Source of the DNA: a virus
Length of the DNA stretch: 43,279 nt
Virus record (IMG/VR): IMGVR_UViG_3300012936_000038
Coordinates: 1 to 43,279 of that record
Strand: one strand, 5' to 3'
Shown one piece after another: positions 9,201-18,086 of the stretch (the first letter of the stretch is position 1; every line of letters starts with the position of its first letter). The translations under genes were made by a program, and so were the position numbers. Under the pieces are notes generated by a model that searched no databases, was not told the origin of the DNA, and was given only the letters and a program-made list of their open reading frames with translations.

Positions 9201-12200
9201 TTATATAGCCTGTTTCTGATGGAAAAATTACAGAATAATTTACGGGAACGCCAGGGCTTAATTCAGTAAGATTAACGACTTCTGTATCGTGAAGATTATT
9301 ATCAAGATATATTTTTTTAGTTAAAGTAAATTTAAATAAAAATAAAGCTTTAATGGTTAGATCACCATATTTGGATAATTTGAAACCTGAGGCGTCTGTA
9401 AATGTATCTCCAGAAATTAAACCTATATCAGCACTAACAACTTCCCATTTTTGAAATACATAATTATTGTTTGGTTGCGCTTGTACTGATATTAAATCTG
9501 TTGTTTCAAAATTTTCTGTTTTAGTGTCAGCTTTTGGTCCATTATTTATTCCAACCAATCCTCTCGATGAGTCTGCTGTAACAACAAGAGCGTATTCTCT
9601 TGCATTAAAGATTGCTTCAATCACAGTATCCTCTGATATTCTAACCGTAGTACTAGAGTTATTTAAATAACCATGGCCTACGCCTGAGCCAGCTACGGCA
9701 GATCCAGAAACCACTTCCCATCGAACAAAATCGTGACCTATAACTTCTCCTATGACTGTATTTAATGTTGCTTCTATATTTGCATCTTCTGTAGCTAAAT
9801 ATCCTCCTTGGCCCGAGAAGGAAGCTATTCCTGGTATATTTGATTGAAGCGTTAGTATGAAAACTTTTTCTACAGTTACAACTACATCAAAATCTTGATT
9901 CATTGTAAAAGTTTGATTTGCTTGAGTTAAAGAATTTTGAGCAGCTCCATTATTGATAGACATACTTAAAAATCTATACCCTGGATTTATTGATGAATTT
10001 ATATCTAATATTGCGACAGAATCCTCGATATAAACGCTATTAGTAGATACGTCGTTTATGTCTGGGTAGTCTATTGTTAAATCAAGATCATATTTGTTTT
10101 CAAAAATTGCTTCTACCTCAAGATCTCCGTAGTCTGCTAGAGTGATTGTTGTATCTTTAGTAGTAGAAATCAAAGTTCCGTCTGACCTACGCCATTCTTT
10201 GAATATGTTTTTGTTCGGGTCATTAGCTTCGGCTTTTAAGGATATTGTGTCTAATGTATTATATTTACCATTAGGCGAAGTTCCTGTAATATTTCCTCTA
10301 GAAGAATCTACAGTAGCAGAAAAATTATACAAAACATAATCTAAATGAGCGGTTATAGATACGTCTCCAGAAATTCTTATCGTATTAGATTTGTTTGAAT
10401 TAACTAAGCCAGTTATCAGGCTGGCGTCAGTTGATGTATAATTGTTTAAAAACCTGTAGGTTGGTATAGCAGGATTACTATTATTTAAAGAAAGGACTAT
10501 GTCTATATCTTCTGTACTTCTAAAGAAATCATTAGCCTGCCCGTGTGAAAAACTTGCTGCTCCAGGTAAATCGATTAATAACGTAAGCTCATTACCCCTT
10601 AACGCGTGAAACTCTATAACCGCGTTTTCTGATAAAGTAATTGTTTTGGCTCCAAATACATTAGGTTGCGATATAGTTATATTTCCGCTTTGAACTTCCC
10701 ATCTGTCAAATTCATAGCCAGGAGTTATATTTAAAGGATTGACTGTTATGGAACTCGATTCGTTTTCTCTCCTTGAGTAAGTTACTTGTTTACTCACGTC
10801 TTCGACGCCATCTTGGTAATATTTAACTACCAAAGTGTAAACTGACAAGAAATAAGCCTTCAAGCTTAAACTTCCGTAATTCCCTAAAGTGAAGGTTGTT
10901 AAAGGAAAATTAGCTCCAGGACTTAAACCGTAGTCAGAGGAAACAACTTCCCATCTGTCAAATATACTGCCTCCTTTAGGAGAAGTAGATATTGTGATGC
11001 TTTCAAATACATCATAATCAGGCCCACCAGTTTTAGATACGGTTCCTTTAGAGTTGTCTTCGCTTGATACCGTTAATGTATATTTAATAGCTTCTACATT
11101 TGCTGTTATGGTTGTGTCTTCTACGATAGTCACTGCGCCAGATTTAACGCTTGGAAGACTAAGGCTTTGAGGGCTTTGCCAATTAATAAAATTGTAAGCT
11201 GGAGCAACAGTAGGATTGTTTAAGCTGACCGATATACTGATATTTTCATGACTTCCGAAAACATAGTCACCTTGGCCTGTTAAGTTGACAGCAGATGGGA
11301 TATTTGAATTTAATATCAAAGAGTATACTTCTAGCAAATATAATTTTACGATTGCATCGTTATCTAGAGTATGCGATAAGTTCTTGGTTGTATATTCTGG
11401 CTGGCTCGAAAACAAATCAATAACCCATTTTTCAAATTGATATTTTCCAGCAGGTTTGACAGTATCATAATTTAAAGAAATTTGATTGTTTACTTCGTCG
11501 TATCCATTTAACGAGCTGTTGGACAGCATACTTTCTCCGTTTACCCCAGTAGAAAAAATTCTAAGAAAAACGGTGAAAAATTTTACAAATACAGCGTGTA
11601 ATTCGGCATCGCTTAATATACTAATAGATGAATTTGCAGAAGAAATTCCAGTAACGTTTCCGCTTATTAGTTGCCATCCGTCAAATCGATATTTGGTTTT
11701 CGGCGTTGCCGTTATATCAAAAGGGTTGTTAATGCTTTCTATATTTGCAGTTATAGTATTACCAGAGGTGGATTGATCAGTTGCGTTAATTGAGATTGAA
11801 CCTCTTGCGCTTGATCCTTCTATACCATTTGGCCCCATTATCTTTAAGGCAATCTGAAATACTTTTGTAAAGAAAGCTTTTAAATTTACATTGCCACCTA
11901 TCTTTAAATCGTTGTAAGTTATAGGGTCTAAAGAGGTAAGGCCTTCTGGGACAGATTCTGGATCACCTTCTCTTATTTTTGACGCTCCATATGTTACTTG
12001 CCAATATTTAAATTTGGTTTTTTCAGATATAGGTTTTGCAACCAAAGGAATGCTGTCAAAGCATGAGTATTCTCCTTCTCCGCTTACCTCTCCTATTGTT
12101 GGGATATTGCTTGAAAGTTTTAAATCTGATAATTTTTCTTTGTGGCTGGCAACCAAAACATAATTTTTATCTGGTAGTATTTTCGTTCTCGATTCGTTTG

Positions 12201-12945
12201 GATTATAATCGGGTTGCCCATAAGGATCTGCATCTCCTTCAGCTGTATATTTGTCAAATTCATAGCAATCTTTTTTATCTTTTTGCATAGATAAAGATAT
12301 TGATTTGAGTTTTGTAGGTGATAGTTTCTTATAAACTTTTTCTCCATTTTTTAATCTGAAAAATTCTTCGTCCCCTTTAATGGTTATGTTAAATTTTTGT
12401 TTTGAACAAACTACTGTAATTTCAGTATCCTCTGTGATCGTTAAGTTTGGAGCTCCATCTATTTTTGAGCTGTTAGTTCCAGCAAATACATATACATGAT
12501 CGACGGAATAACCCTCTGAATAATCTGGCACGATTAAATCGTCTAGATTTATTTCTGAATTTTCTACAATTGTTTGTTTGTACTTTAATTGATTTCCATT
12601 TTCTTCAGCTGTGCCAAAATTTTGTACAGTAGCTTCACTTTTTTCAGTAACTATAGTTACATCAACTTTGTCGTCATATTGATATACGAAGGTTGCGCAT
12701 TTTGAACTCTCTCCTATGTGGGATATTGCAAAAGTAACATATCTATAAATACCTTTATCTGTTATTTCATCTATATAAGTATTGGAGAAAGGGAAAGTAT
12801 CGTCTTTAAATATTATGGAACCTGTATTTACCACATCTTCACAACTTTTGTTCTGACTTGGGTCTTCGGCTCTATGCACGACAATGGAAGCTATATTATT
12901 TAAATCAGCAGGTAGTTTCCATTGTATTTTTAGCTTAGCTATCAT
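6202..12945 (-). CDS. Giant repeat adhesin, about 17 B-repeats plus FG-GAP-like C-terminus (2247 aa)
   Basis: Residues 1-60 form a short N-terminal domain. From about 12262 down to 8190 there are about 17 diverged InlB-type B-repeat units, each marked by Y-x-F-x-x-W-x-(V/L)-x-S-G (for example YEFDRWEVQSG, HDFVRWEVVSG, YKFTRWELVSG), with a period of about 230-290 nt. In a few units the tryptophan is replaced (YRFLNNY, YRFLSMS, YIIDQV). Residues from about 1630 form a second region with propeller-like FG-GAP motifs (QFGRSIDVS, YGEKVKLSPDGS, FFGKAVVF). Such architecture fits a long flexible receptor-binding or adhesive tail fibre. It starts one base after the stop of the 480-aa gene. Confidence 0.75.
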   Translation of the reverse strand: MIAKLKIQWKLPADLNNIASIVVHRAEDPSQNKSCEDVVNTGSIIFKDDTFPFSNTYIDEITDKGIYRYVTFAISHIGESSKCATFVYQYDDKVDVTIVTEKSEATVQNFGTAEENGNQLKYKQTIVENSEINLDDLIVPDYSEGYSVDHVYVFAGTNSSKIDGAPNLTITEDTEITVVCSKQKFNITIKGDEEFFRLKNGEKVYKKLSPTKLKSISLSMQKDKKDCYEFDKYTAEGDADPYGQPDYNPNESRTKILPDKNYVLVASHKEKLSDLKLSSNIPTIGEVSGEGEYSCFDSIPLVAKPISEKTKFKYWQVTYGASKIREGDPESVPEGLTSLDPITYNDLKIGGNVNLKAFFTKVFQIALKIMGPNGIEGSSARGSISINATDQSTSGNTITANIESINNPFDITATPKTKYRFDGWQLISGNVTGISSANSSISILSDAELHAVFVKFFTVFLRIFSTGVNGESMLSNSSLNGYDEVNNQISLNYDTVKPAGKYQFEKWVIDLFSSQPEYTTKNLSHTLDNDAIVKLYLLEVYSLILNSNIPSAVNLTGQGDYVFGSHENISISVSLNNPTVAPAYNFINWQSPQSLSLPSVKSGAVTIVEDTTITANVEAIKYTLTVSSEDNSKGTVSKTGGPDYDVFESITISTSPKGGSIFDRWEVVSSDYGLSPGANFPLTTFTLGNYGSLSLKAYFLSVYTLVVKYYQDGVEDVSKQVTYSRRENESSSITVNPLNITPGYEFDRWEVQSGNITISQPNVFGAKTITLSENAVIEFHALRGNELTLLIDLPGAASFSHGQANDFFRSTEDIDIVLSLNNSNPAIPTYRFLNNYTSTDASLITGLVNSNKSNTIRISGDVSITAHLDYVLYNFSATVDSSRGNITGTSPNGKYNTLDTISLKAEANDPNKNIFKEWRRSDGTLISTTKDTTITLADYGDLEVEAIFENKYDLDLTIDYPDINDVSTNSVYIEDSVAILDINSSINPGYRFLSMSINNGAAQNSLTQANQTFTMNQDFDVVVTVEKVFILTLQSNIPGIASFSGQGGYLATEDANIEATLNTVIGEVIGHDFVRWEVVSGSAVAGSGVGHGYLNNSSTTVRISEDTVIEAIFNAREYALVVTADSSRGLVGINNGPKADTKTENFETTDLISVQAQPNNNYVFQKWEVVSADIGLISGDTFTDASGFKLSKYGDLTIKALFLFKFTLTKKIYLDNNLHDTEVVNLTELSPGVPVNYSVIFPSETGYIIDQVTTSNTTFNVNSFTDQNITVSPNGEISFYFRSIETYLLTIKNQVNNNTPTTKQVLTYDELNNTATIPAISIPSNEKFDSWEITSGNTSTSFSNLNKNSWPTAATLLLNNDVVLTYRTLSGFIFNITASYPSDYDSNVNPKFISSHNLKNQSSSSPYFLGDIISISSSVPEYLEFDSWTLVSGRLNNIPTTLSAETSIHSQSTPTVTLRANLSLKYYSFTIVQGANGNTSGSSNNGNYHAFEDITLRANPNPNYQFSKWEYEVSTNNWQDFNASAHDTIRLTGNLKIRPVFTGVPYNLIITINEPNWGSATGAGTYNYDDIANITATPNQGYKFTRWELVSGTLPANLNTQEANQAVNIRGHAEIRLVLEALPLPRDGNDNILFPTLSSDSNRGLGIDKNMLAMTKDGGAVVLSSLYRPTIPRIRAVTGATTTDNSIAGNTESIAAIRIFNKDGSGNQIETLLTSEDSLSGYRDDKGAEGISHFNYGLDLVGPGLQKKIEFIKGYKSRLAVSPDGTKVMCGNPFDGMKALVRTYGSNSTNYTPYGSTEYGDLAIGTVSNINSDGDIGILSGTNVIHTPNASDIDYTFSRHTSRTFFGNSICIAKNFVAYSCPSSLNGRLPLTSTNFDRSSGSSYSPSQTTNPASLYSNTSPPGNANVIHIVPNAYANNTAISQYGEDDYNDQDHTKGSLNYIIFDLGSRDVGGVSNDGAYSQFGRSIDVSRDSPTLDASSATNPIFVAITSVWTPTNSDLIYTNWDRSKSITKIIGVYKENGNIVQLGMGSRDPSDTSSVKNPASFNEYFQYRGAWNSPSLYVDEEPLIDYGEYYNTKSQYGEKVKLSPDGSIAVISNSRHAGYRSSGATVGSDATDKPGEVKVLLRRPITINYASSTYDWFEYENVQSITIPSNFQINANGRLDFAYDIAFEGNYLAISAPSEKTVFIYKWNSASEQFDYHNRIYMSEPSFFGKAVVFDTRESGTATKIAISADESFFVLDIPGPE
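8175..12272 (-). repeat. B-repeat array (about 17 units, about 85 aa each)
   Basis: Centres of the conserved Y-x-F-x-x-W core fall near 12262, 12008, 11687, 11432, 11190, 10956, 10707, 10450, 10200, 9972, 9728, 9453, 9197, 8958, 8672, 8417 and 8190. The units are strongly diverged at DNA level, so this is an old protein repeat and not a recent DNA tandem array. Confidence 0.8.
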
Positions 12946-12946
12946 T

Positions 12947-14389
12947 TTAGAAAACCACTCCTATATCGCTTGGTGCATCCTTATCTCCCATAGTTGAGAT
13001 ATTTGAAACTTCCATATTTCTAGGGGAAGATAGCATATCTGGCCCACATTTTTCTAGCCTACTATTTTCAAAAGTTCCGTCTATAAAAACTCCTCTGTTT
13101 TTACTGATATCAAAAGAGAAACTGCAATCGAATGTAGCGTAAGAACCTATGTTTTCATTTAGTGAATAACTGTCTAATTTTGCATTAGATATAGTAAATT
13201 TCATATTAGTGTCCTTAGCCCATATGGGTAGGCATGAAAATCTACATTGATTGTTTAGATCTATCTCTATTTTATAAAAATCATCTTTACAGAATATTTC
13301 TGAAAATTTACCTCTTTCAAAAGCACTAGAAATAACAGAAAATGAAATCGTTCCTAGTTGAGGATATTTTATTTTTCTTCCAAAAACATGCATGGATTGA
13401 AAACCCTCAAGATCCTCTCTTTCGAAAGGCACATTTATTTCAAAGTTCTGTATGTGGGCATATCCTTTTGAGCATTCTGCATCATTGTCATCGTTTAATA
13501 CAGGTCCTCCAATATTCAAGTTTTGGACATTAACTGATATTCCCCCAGGAGGTATAGCTAATGCTGCCGCTTTATAAATTTTGGGGTCAAATATAAACCC
13601 AGAATCCGTTCTTTCAGCAGCGAAGTTTTTTAAGTCCATAGAAGGCGGATCTACTCCCCCTAAGTTTCGAACTTCAAATTCATCAGATGATTCTAAAAAT
13701 ATTTTACTTTCGTTCTCAAGTAAAGCTAGGTTCTCTTCTGAAGTTTCAGATTCAAGTAATAAAGCATGAATATTGTCAGATATTCTTTGGAATTTTCCAC
13801 CGACACCTTCTTCTCCAAATCCAATGCAGTCATATGTAACATCAGATGCGACTATATCAACGGATGCTTTTGCAAAATCACCTACGCTGGCTGAGACAGA
13901 ATAATTGGTTATGAAACAATTACCTATACCTATTACATCTAACCCAGAGTATCCATTTTGCCTGTTTGCATATCCAGTTAAATCAAAATGCTCTTCTCCA
14001 ACAACCAGGAAGGCAGTTTTGTCTTCCTGTATGTTGTTGTGAATGCTTCCAAATTTTCTATCGCTAAGAGGTCTGTCGATTACCCCAAATTCTTCTGTGT
14101 ATATTATTGGCGACCCATTTAAATTAAAGCCCAATATATCTTCTTCATATCCGTCTGTAAGTAGATATTCTAAATTTAAATTTACAGAAGCTGCAGAAAC
14201 TATTTTTCTTTCCAAAAAGTTGTCGCTTCCTATATGTTGTACATTTTGTCTTTGAACATCTAAAGATAGGGAGGCTGATTGAACTCTATTTAAAAACTTT
14301 ATAGTTTCATCTTTAGGTTCATATGCAGGAGATTCAGTAAGAAAAACGCCTACTGAATTATATCTTATAGCATTCCTTGTTCCTGGCAT
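12947..14389 (-). CDS. Second tail-tube-like protein (480 aa)
   Basis: This is a paralogue of the 505-aa protein upstream. Both share the block RVQSA...(I/L)(N/D)(R/V)Q...Q.G near the N-terminus, then a V-N-L-x-(F/L)-x-Y strand with DG(F/Y)(N/E)E, then a G-N-(G/C)-(Y/F)-I-T-(D/N)-Y-S-V strand with a V-D-I-x-V-G-like continuation. The mirrored strand order is typical of beta-rich tail tube or tube-initiator proteins. It has extra acidic sequence in the middle. The start codon lies 7 nt after a strong hairpin, with no clear Shine-Dalgarno sequence, so it is probably made at a lower level than the main tube protein. Confidence 0.62.
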   Translation of the reverse strand: MPGTRNAIRYNSVGVFLTESPAYEPKDETIKFLNRVQSASLSLDVQRQNVQHIGSDNFLERKIVSAASVNLNLEYLLTDGYEEDILGFNLNGSPIIYTEEFGVIDRPLSDRKFGSIHNNIQEDKTAFLVVGEEHFDLTGYANRQNGYSGLDVIGIGNCFITNYSVSASVGDFAKASVDIVASDVTYDCIGFGEEGVGGKFQRISDNIHALLLESETSEENLALLENESKIFLESSDEFEVRNLGGVDPPSMDLKNFAAERTDSGFIFDPKIYKAAALAIPPGGISVNVQNLNIGGPVLNDDNDAECSKGYAHIQNFEINVPFEREDLEGFQSMHVFGRKIKYPQLGTISFSVISSAFERGKFSEIFCKDDFYKIEIDLNNQCRFSCLPIWAKDTNMKFTISNAKLDSYSLNENIGSYATFDCSFSFDISKNRGVFIDGTFENSRLEKCGPDMLSSPRNMEVSNISTMGDKDAPSDIGVVF

Positions 14390-14395
14390 ATATAT

Positions 14396-14429
14396 AAATA
14401 CACCACAGCCCTAAGACTGTGGTGTATTT
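14396..14429 (-). terminator. Strong hairpin between the two tail-tube genes
   Basis: Arms AAATACACCACAG (14396-14408) and CTGTGGTGTATTT (14417-14429) pair perfectly over 13 bp with an 8-nt loop. It follows the stop of the 505-aa gene and precedes the ATG of the 480-aa gene. It likely limits transcription into, or translation of, the downstream gene; the U tract on the minus strand is poor. Confidence 0.65.
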
Positions 14430-14430
14430 T

Positions 14431-14453
14431 AATTAAATTATTTTAATTTAATT
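14431..14453. repeat. Perfect AT-only inverted repeat
   Basis: AATTAAATTA (14431-14440) and TAATTTAATT (14444-14453) form a perfect 10-bp inverted repeat around TTT, directly beside the GC-containing hairpin and 2 bases from the stop codon of the 505-aa gene. Confidence 0.6.
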
Positions 14454-14455
14454 GG

Positions 14456-15973
14456 TTACTCGCGATAACCGAACAAGTATCCATCAGCTGCGCCAGTGGT
14501 CTGGCCGCCAACTCCTGTCCAGGCTGGAGGAAATCCACTTACACCGTTGTTAGTAGCTTTGCTTCCTGCTTCTGATCCAAAGATGTATAGACCTCTAATC
14601 ATATCATCGGAACTTCCGATTTGAGTAGTAAAGGTAAGGTCAACAGATTTATTGTCTCCAATAGTGCTGCTGAAGTTTTCAGACTCAAGGCGAGCACCCT
14701 TCATGGTGTACTTCATTGCTAGGTCAGTTTGCTTGGTTACACAACCATTACAATCTGGCTTGAACAACGAAATAGAAACGTCAAATTCTTCACATTCACA
14801 AAGAAGATCAACCATGTTTCCTCTTTTAAGGTCTGAAAGAAGTGCGTTAACACTAACTGTTACAGAAAGAGGCAGATCGATAGCTTTGGAGAATCCAAAT
14901 ACTGAACCCAAGCGTTGCAATGAGGTTCTTGCCAAAGGCAATGAGATATTTGCAGATTGAATATGAGCACTTCCAATAACTGGAGTACTTAAATCTCCAG
15001 ATGTAGATTTAGAAATCAAAGATTTACCTTGAAGATCAACCACTACGTCTCCTGGGCGAAGTGCAGCGATATCATCTTCACATCCAGTATATCCACTTTT
15101 AGCAGCTGGCAGAGAGTAAAGGCCAGTACATGAGTCGTGGCATTTAGTGCGATCATTATCTGATCCCCATGCGTCACTTACTCGACTTCCATCACGCATG
15201 TTCATTGCTGGAACGTCATTACCAGTTGTTCCGAAATCACTACGGATATTCATTCCTTCAACAGTAACACTTGCAGTTGGGATACTTCCGACAGAAATAT
15301 CTACAGAATAGTCAGTGATATAACCGTTACCCAATGAGATTACGCTCTTGGTATTTTCTAAACCTTTATTAAGATCAGCATCTCCTTTTACTGCATCACG
15401 AGCTTCTGGAGTAGTAAGAATAAAGAAATTGTTCCCTGCTTGATAAAGCTCAGGCGTCAACATTCCGCTAAGAGTATTTACAGAACCGTTGGTTACGAAT
15501 TCAAGCTGTCTTTCATTAAACCCATCAAGAATATAGTATGAAAAATCAAGGTTTACAGTAGGAGACTCAACTACCACGCTATCAAGTCTTGATGCATGAC
15601 CGAACTGATTTACATCTTGTCTATTGATTGTAAAACCATAATTTGCTGATTGTACTCTTTTGAGTTGCTTAATGATAGAGCCATGATCCTTAGCATAGCT
15701 ATTTTTAGAGGCGTTTCCTTTTTCGTCGGTTGGATTCCATTCGGGCCATGCATCTCCGCATTGCCATCCAACTGCTTGGCCTTTCTTGTTTTTACCACCA
15801 ATAACTTGGTTAGCTCCAGTTGGAGGAGTCATTAACCCAAAGTTTGCTGATACGTTTCCGTGTTGATTCGTTGCAACTGTGCCATGCGCTCCAGTGAAAT
15901 GATATCCTGTTGCATCTGGGCTAATAAACAACGCTTCAGACTGATAAATTACTCTATTTCTATGTACTGCCAT
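14456..15973 (-). CDS. Major tail tube-like protein (505 aa)
   Basis: This large beta-rich protein shares its conserved blocks with the 480-aa paralogue (KRVQSANYGFTINRQDVNQ; LDGFNERQLEF; LGNGYITDYSVDISVGS). Codons are richer in G/C than in most neighbours, as expected for an abundant virion protein. A clear AGGAG ribosome site precedes the ATG, and a long conserved promoter-like element lies further upstream. The gene sits between neck genes and the tape measure, the usual place for a tube gene. A sheath-like gene was not recognised, so a siphovirus-like tail is possible. Alternative: another major tail surface protein. Confidence 0.65.
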   Translation of the reverse strand: MAVHRNRVIYQSEALFISPDATGYHFTGAHGTVATNQHGNVSANFGLMTPPTGANQVIGGKNKKGQAVGWQCGDAWPEWNPTDEKGNASKNSYAKDHGSIIKQLKRVQSANYGFTINRQDVNQFGHASRLDSVVVESPTVNLDFSYYILDGFNERQLEFVTNGSVNTLSGMLTPELYQAGNNFFILTTPEARDAVKGDADLNKGLENTKSVISLGNGYITDYSVDISVGSIPTASVTVEGMNIRSDFGTTGNDVPAMNMRDGSRVSDAWGSDNDRTKCHDSCTGLYSLPAAKSGYTGCEDDIAALRPGDVVVDLQGKSLISKSTSGDLSTPVIGSAHIQSANISLPLARTSLQRLGSVFGFSKAIDLPLSVTVSVNALLSDLKRGNMVDLLCECEEFDVSISLFKPDCNGCVTKQTDLAMKYTMKGARLESENFSSTIGDNKSVDLTFTTQIGSSDDMIRGLYIFGSEAGSKATNNGVSGFPPAWTGVGGQTTGAADGYLFGYRE

Positions 15974-16005
15974 TTTTTGTGTCTCCTATTTGTAGGTATA
16001 AATGT

Positions 16006-16043
16006 TTGTATAAAATTACATTATGTTTTGTATATTGGGAAAT
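16006..16043 (-). promoter_or_regulatory. Long conserved promoter-like element, tail tube gene
   Basis: On the minus strand it reads ATTTCCCA, then an ACAAAAC block, then ATGTAATTTTATACAA. It matches the element at 28185-28222 in 32 of 38 positions and lies 32 nt before the ATG of the 505-aa gene, with AGGAG in between. Confidence 0.65.
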
Positions 16044-16049
16044 ATTTTT

Positions 16050-16955
16050 TTAACTTCTTGGGAATCTTGCTTGACTAACCTGAAAATCAATAAATCCTAG
16101 ATACAAGTCTGGATTATTTATTTTGTTTGACTTGTCGCTGATTTTAGACGCTTGAACGTCTTGAATAAACATTAAAGGTCCAGGGTGCTGGCAGTTTCTG
16201 ACAGCATCACTGTAACTATAAGAGCCTTGTTTTAAATCGCCATAAGCATCAAAAGGGTGATTATCGTATCCTAAGTTTCTTATAGCCAATTCTCTCGCAT
16301 CAGTGCATACAGACATAAACCCATCCAGTTGATAAAGATCTTCTGCGAACAATATAACTCTATAATTTAATGTAGTAAGATCTTCGCCTCCAAACGCATA
16401 AGGTGTGTTTCTTGAACTTTCCATAGAAATAAACGCTGCTGGAGCTACATGATCATATGGTTCAATCCCAACTCCTTGTGCGTAATTAGGAGTTGTTCTG
16501 CTGTTTACATTATATTTTCCTTGTATAACAAGATTTTCTTCAGTATCGTCGGCTAGATAGATATTGACATCCTTGACTGAAACATCGGTTTTAATTTTTA
16601 AATTTTGATAGTTATTCGGAAACTTATCTCCATCAAGGAGCACTCTTCCATTGTCAAAATCAATCATTAACCCGCTTTGGCCTCTAGGGCAAAATTCATA
16701 ACCATTTCCCATATCAATATGAACTCCGTCTGGGACTTGGGCGTTAGGAATTTCATGATCATAAATCCATTGTTTATATTCACTGCTGTAAGTTGTGAAT
16801 CCAAGTGGATCGCTGGGGTATTGAAGCAATCTTTCGTCTGGGGTATAAAATAGTTCAACTTCTTTATTACTAAAAGCCCCAGCTTTAGTAGACATGTAAT
16901 AGTCTAACCAAAGAGCAAAGCTAGTATTAGCTTCATGTTGAAATTGCGGTATCAT
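16050..16955 (-). CDS. Probable neck or tail-completion protein (301 aa)
   Basis: I do not recognise a named family. The protein starts MIPQFQHEANTSFALWLDYY and is mixed alpha/beta with many aromatic residues. It ends with a beta-rich segment LYLGFIDFQVSQARFPRS. It overlaps the stop of the 205-aa gene by one base (TAATG) and lies between two small connector-like genes and the tail tube gene, the usual place for tail terminator or neck proteins. The function is inferred from position only. Confidence 0.5.
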   Translation of the reverse strand: MIPQFQHEANTSFALWLDYYMSTKAGAFSNKEVELFYTPDERLLQYPSDPLGFTTYSSEYKQWIYDHEIPNAQVPDGVHIDMGNGYEFCPRGQSGLMIDFDNGRVLLDGDKFPNNYQNLKIKTDVSVKDVNIYLADDTEENLVIQGKYNVNSRTTPNYAQGVGIEPYDHVAPAAFISMESSRNTPYAFGGEDLTTLNYRVILFAEDLYQLDGFMSVCTDARELAIRNLGYDNHPFDAYGDLKQGSYSYSDAVRNCQHPGPLMFIQDVQASKISDKSNKINNPDLYLGFIDFQVSQARFPRS

Positions 16956-17572
16956 TATTTAAATATCTTTAAAAACTTTTTTTCCCATGTATTAATAAAG
17001 TGGGATATATATTTTACATTTCTAAATTTTCCCGTGAAAAGACTTTCTTCAGCCTGTATCCCTCCGCCAGATCTTCCTTTTTTTTCTCTAGCTATATAAT
17101 TAGGGTAACCAGACATCCCTAATTCTATTCTTTGGGCCCAGCTCAAGCCTGTAGCCCAAGGCATTGGCGTAACTGAGAAAATTTGCTTGGGCGATGGCAG
17201 CTCTATTGTTATTTTCAGAGTTTTTCTATTTGAGAATCTAGAGACGATTAGGTGCGATTGCTCCAAAAGTTTGATTATAGGAGAAATTGGATCCTCTCCT
17301 TTGTTGAAACCTATAAAAGAAAAAAGGTTACCGTATCCAGAAAGTGTTCCGCTTATGTTTGATGCGCCTGGGCCAGCTAATATCTCTTTTGTGACTGGAT
17401 GAGCTATAAATTCCCTAATCATGCTTTCTTTCATTTTTTCAAAAACTTGATCAAGACTTTGTTTTCCTATAAAAAGATTTTTTCTAATTTGAGTGGCATT
17501 ATTACGCAAAGCTAAAGAATTTATAAACTCTTTATCGAAAGATTTTGCATCTACTGTAAAGACTACACTCAT
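16955..17572 (-). CDS. Probable neck protein (205 aa)
   Basis: No named family was recognised. Helical residues 1-70 (MSVVFTVDAKSFDKEF...) are followed by a glycine-rich segment and a basic C-terminus (WEKKFLKIFK). The overall plan, with an N-terminal helix pair and a region GPGASNISGTLSGYGNLFSF, is compatible with HK97 gp10-like or other head-tail joining proteins. It is linked to both neighbours by one-base TAATG overlaps, so the three genes form one translational unit. Confidence 0.5.
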   Translation of the reverse strand: MSVVFTVDAKSFDKEFINSLALRNNATQIRKNLFIGKQSLDQVFEKMKESMIREFIAHPVTKEILAGPGASNISGTLSGYGNLFSFIGFNKGEDPISPIIKLLEQSHLIVSRFSNRKTLKITIELPSPKQIFSVTPMPWATGLSWAQRIELGMSGYPNYIAREKKGRSGGGIQAEESLFTGKFRNVKYISHFINTWEKKFLKIFK

Positions 17573-18021
17573 TAGTCTGTGGGCCTTAAATAGTAAGTAA
17601 AAAACTTAGGTCTAAATAACCCATGTTTCTTTACATCTGTCACTTTAAACATAATCCTTCCGTCTATCTCTACTCTTTTAGCATCTTTGAAGTATTCATA
17701 ACCTTCTGAATCAAGTTTTATTCTTACTTCTCCTATGTCGTGATGAAGCTTTACCGTACTATCTACTTCTGAATCAAAAGAGACTTCATTCTGCTTGTCC
17801 ATGTACAACACTCTCGCCTTGAGTGTTTTGAATTGAGTTCTATGAAGTGATGTTTTTACGCCTTTAGCATTATTGTAAAGAAAATTAAAATTAGGATCCA
17901 TGCTAACTATGATTTTCTTTGCATCTTTATATGCGAATATTGTGCGAGAAAAAGTCTCATGCATTCTTTGCATGACAGCTTCAAATTGTTGCTTCTGTGC
18001 CGAAGATAAAAAGGAGGACAT
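17572..18021 (-). CDS. Probable head-tail connector protein (about 149 aa)
   Basis: The chosen start is the ATG at 18021 (MSSFLSSAQKQQFEAVMQ); an upstream in-frame ATG at 18045 would add eight residues. An N-terminal amphipathic helix is followed by short beta strands (KKIIVSMDPNFNFLY, IGEVRIKLDSEGYEYF, RIMFKVTDVKKHGLF). The size and the first position in the neck gene block suggest a connector or stopper protein. No motif proves this. It is transcribed divergently from the forward island. Confidence 0.5.
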   Translation of the reverse strand: MSSFLSSAQKQQFEAVMQRMHETFSRTIFAYKDAKKIIVSMDPNFNFLYNNAKGVKTSLHRTQFKTLKARVLYMDKQNEVSFDSEVDSTVKLHHDIGEVRIKLDSEGYEYFKDAKRVEIDGRIMFKVTDVKKHGLFRPKFFTYYLRPTD

Positions 18022-18086
18022 ATAACTATATACACCAATCAGCATACTTTATTGAAAAAACAATTCTACTTATTATTATAATAAAT

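Noticed and set aside
8175-12272. Possible DNA tandem repeat or CRISPR-like array
   Set aside because: Periodicity is at protein level only; DNA units are too diverged.
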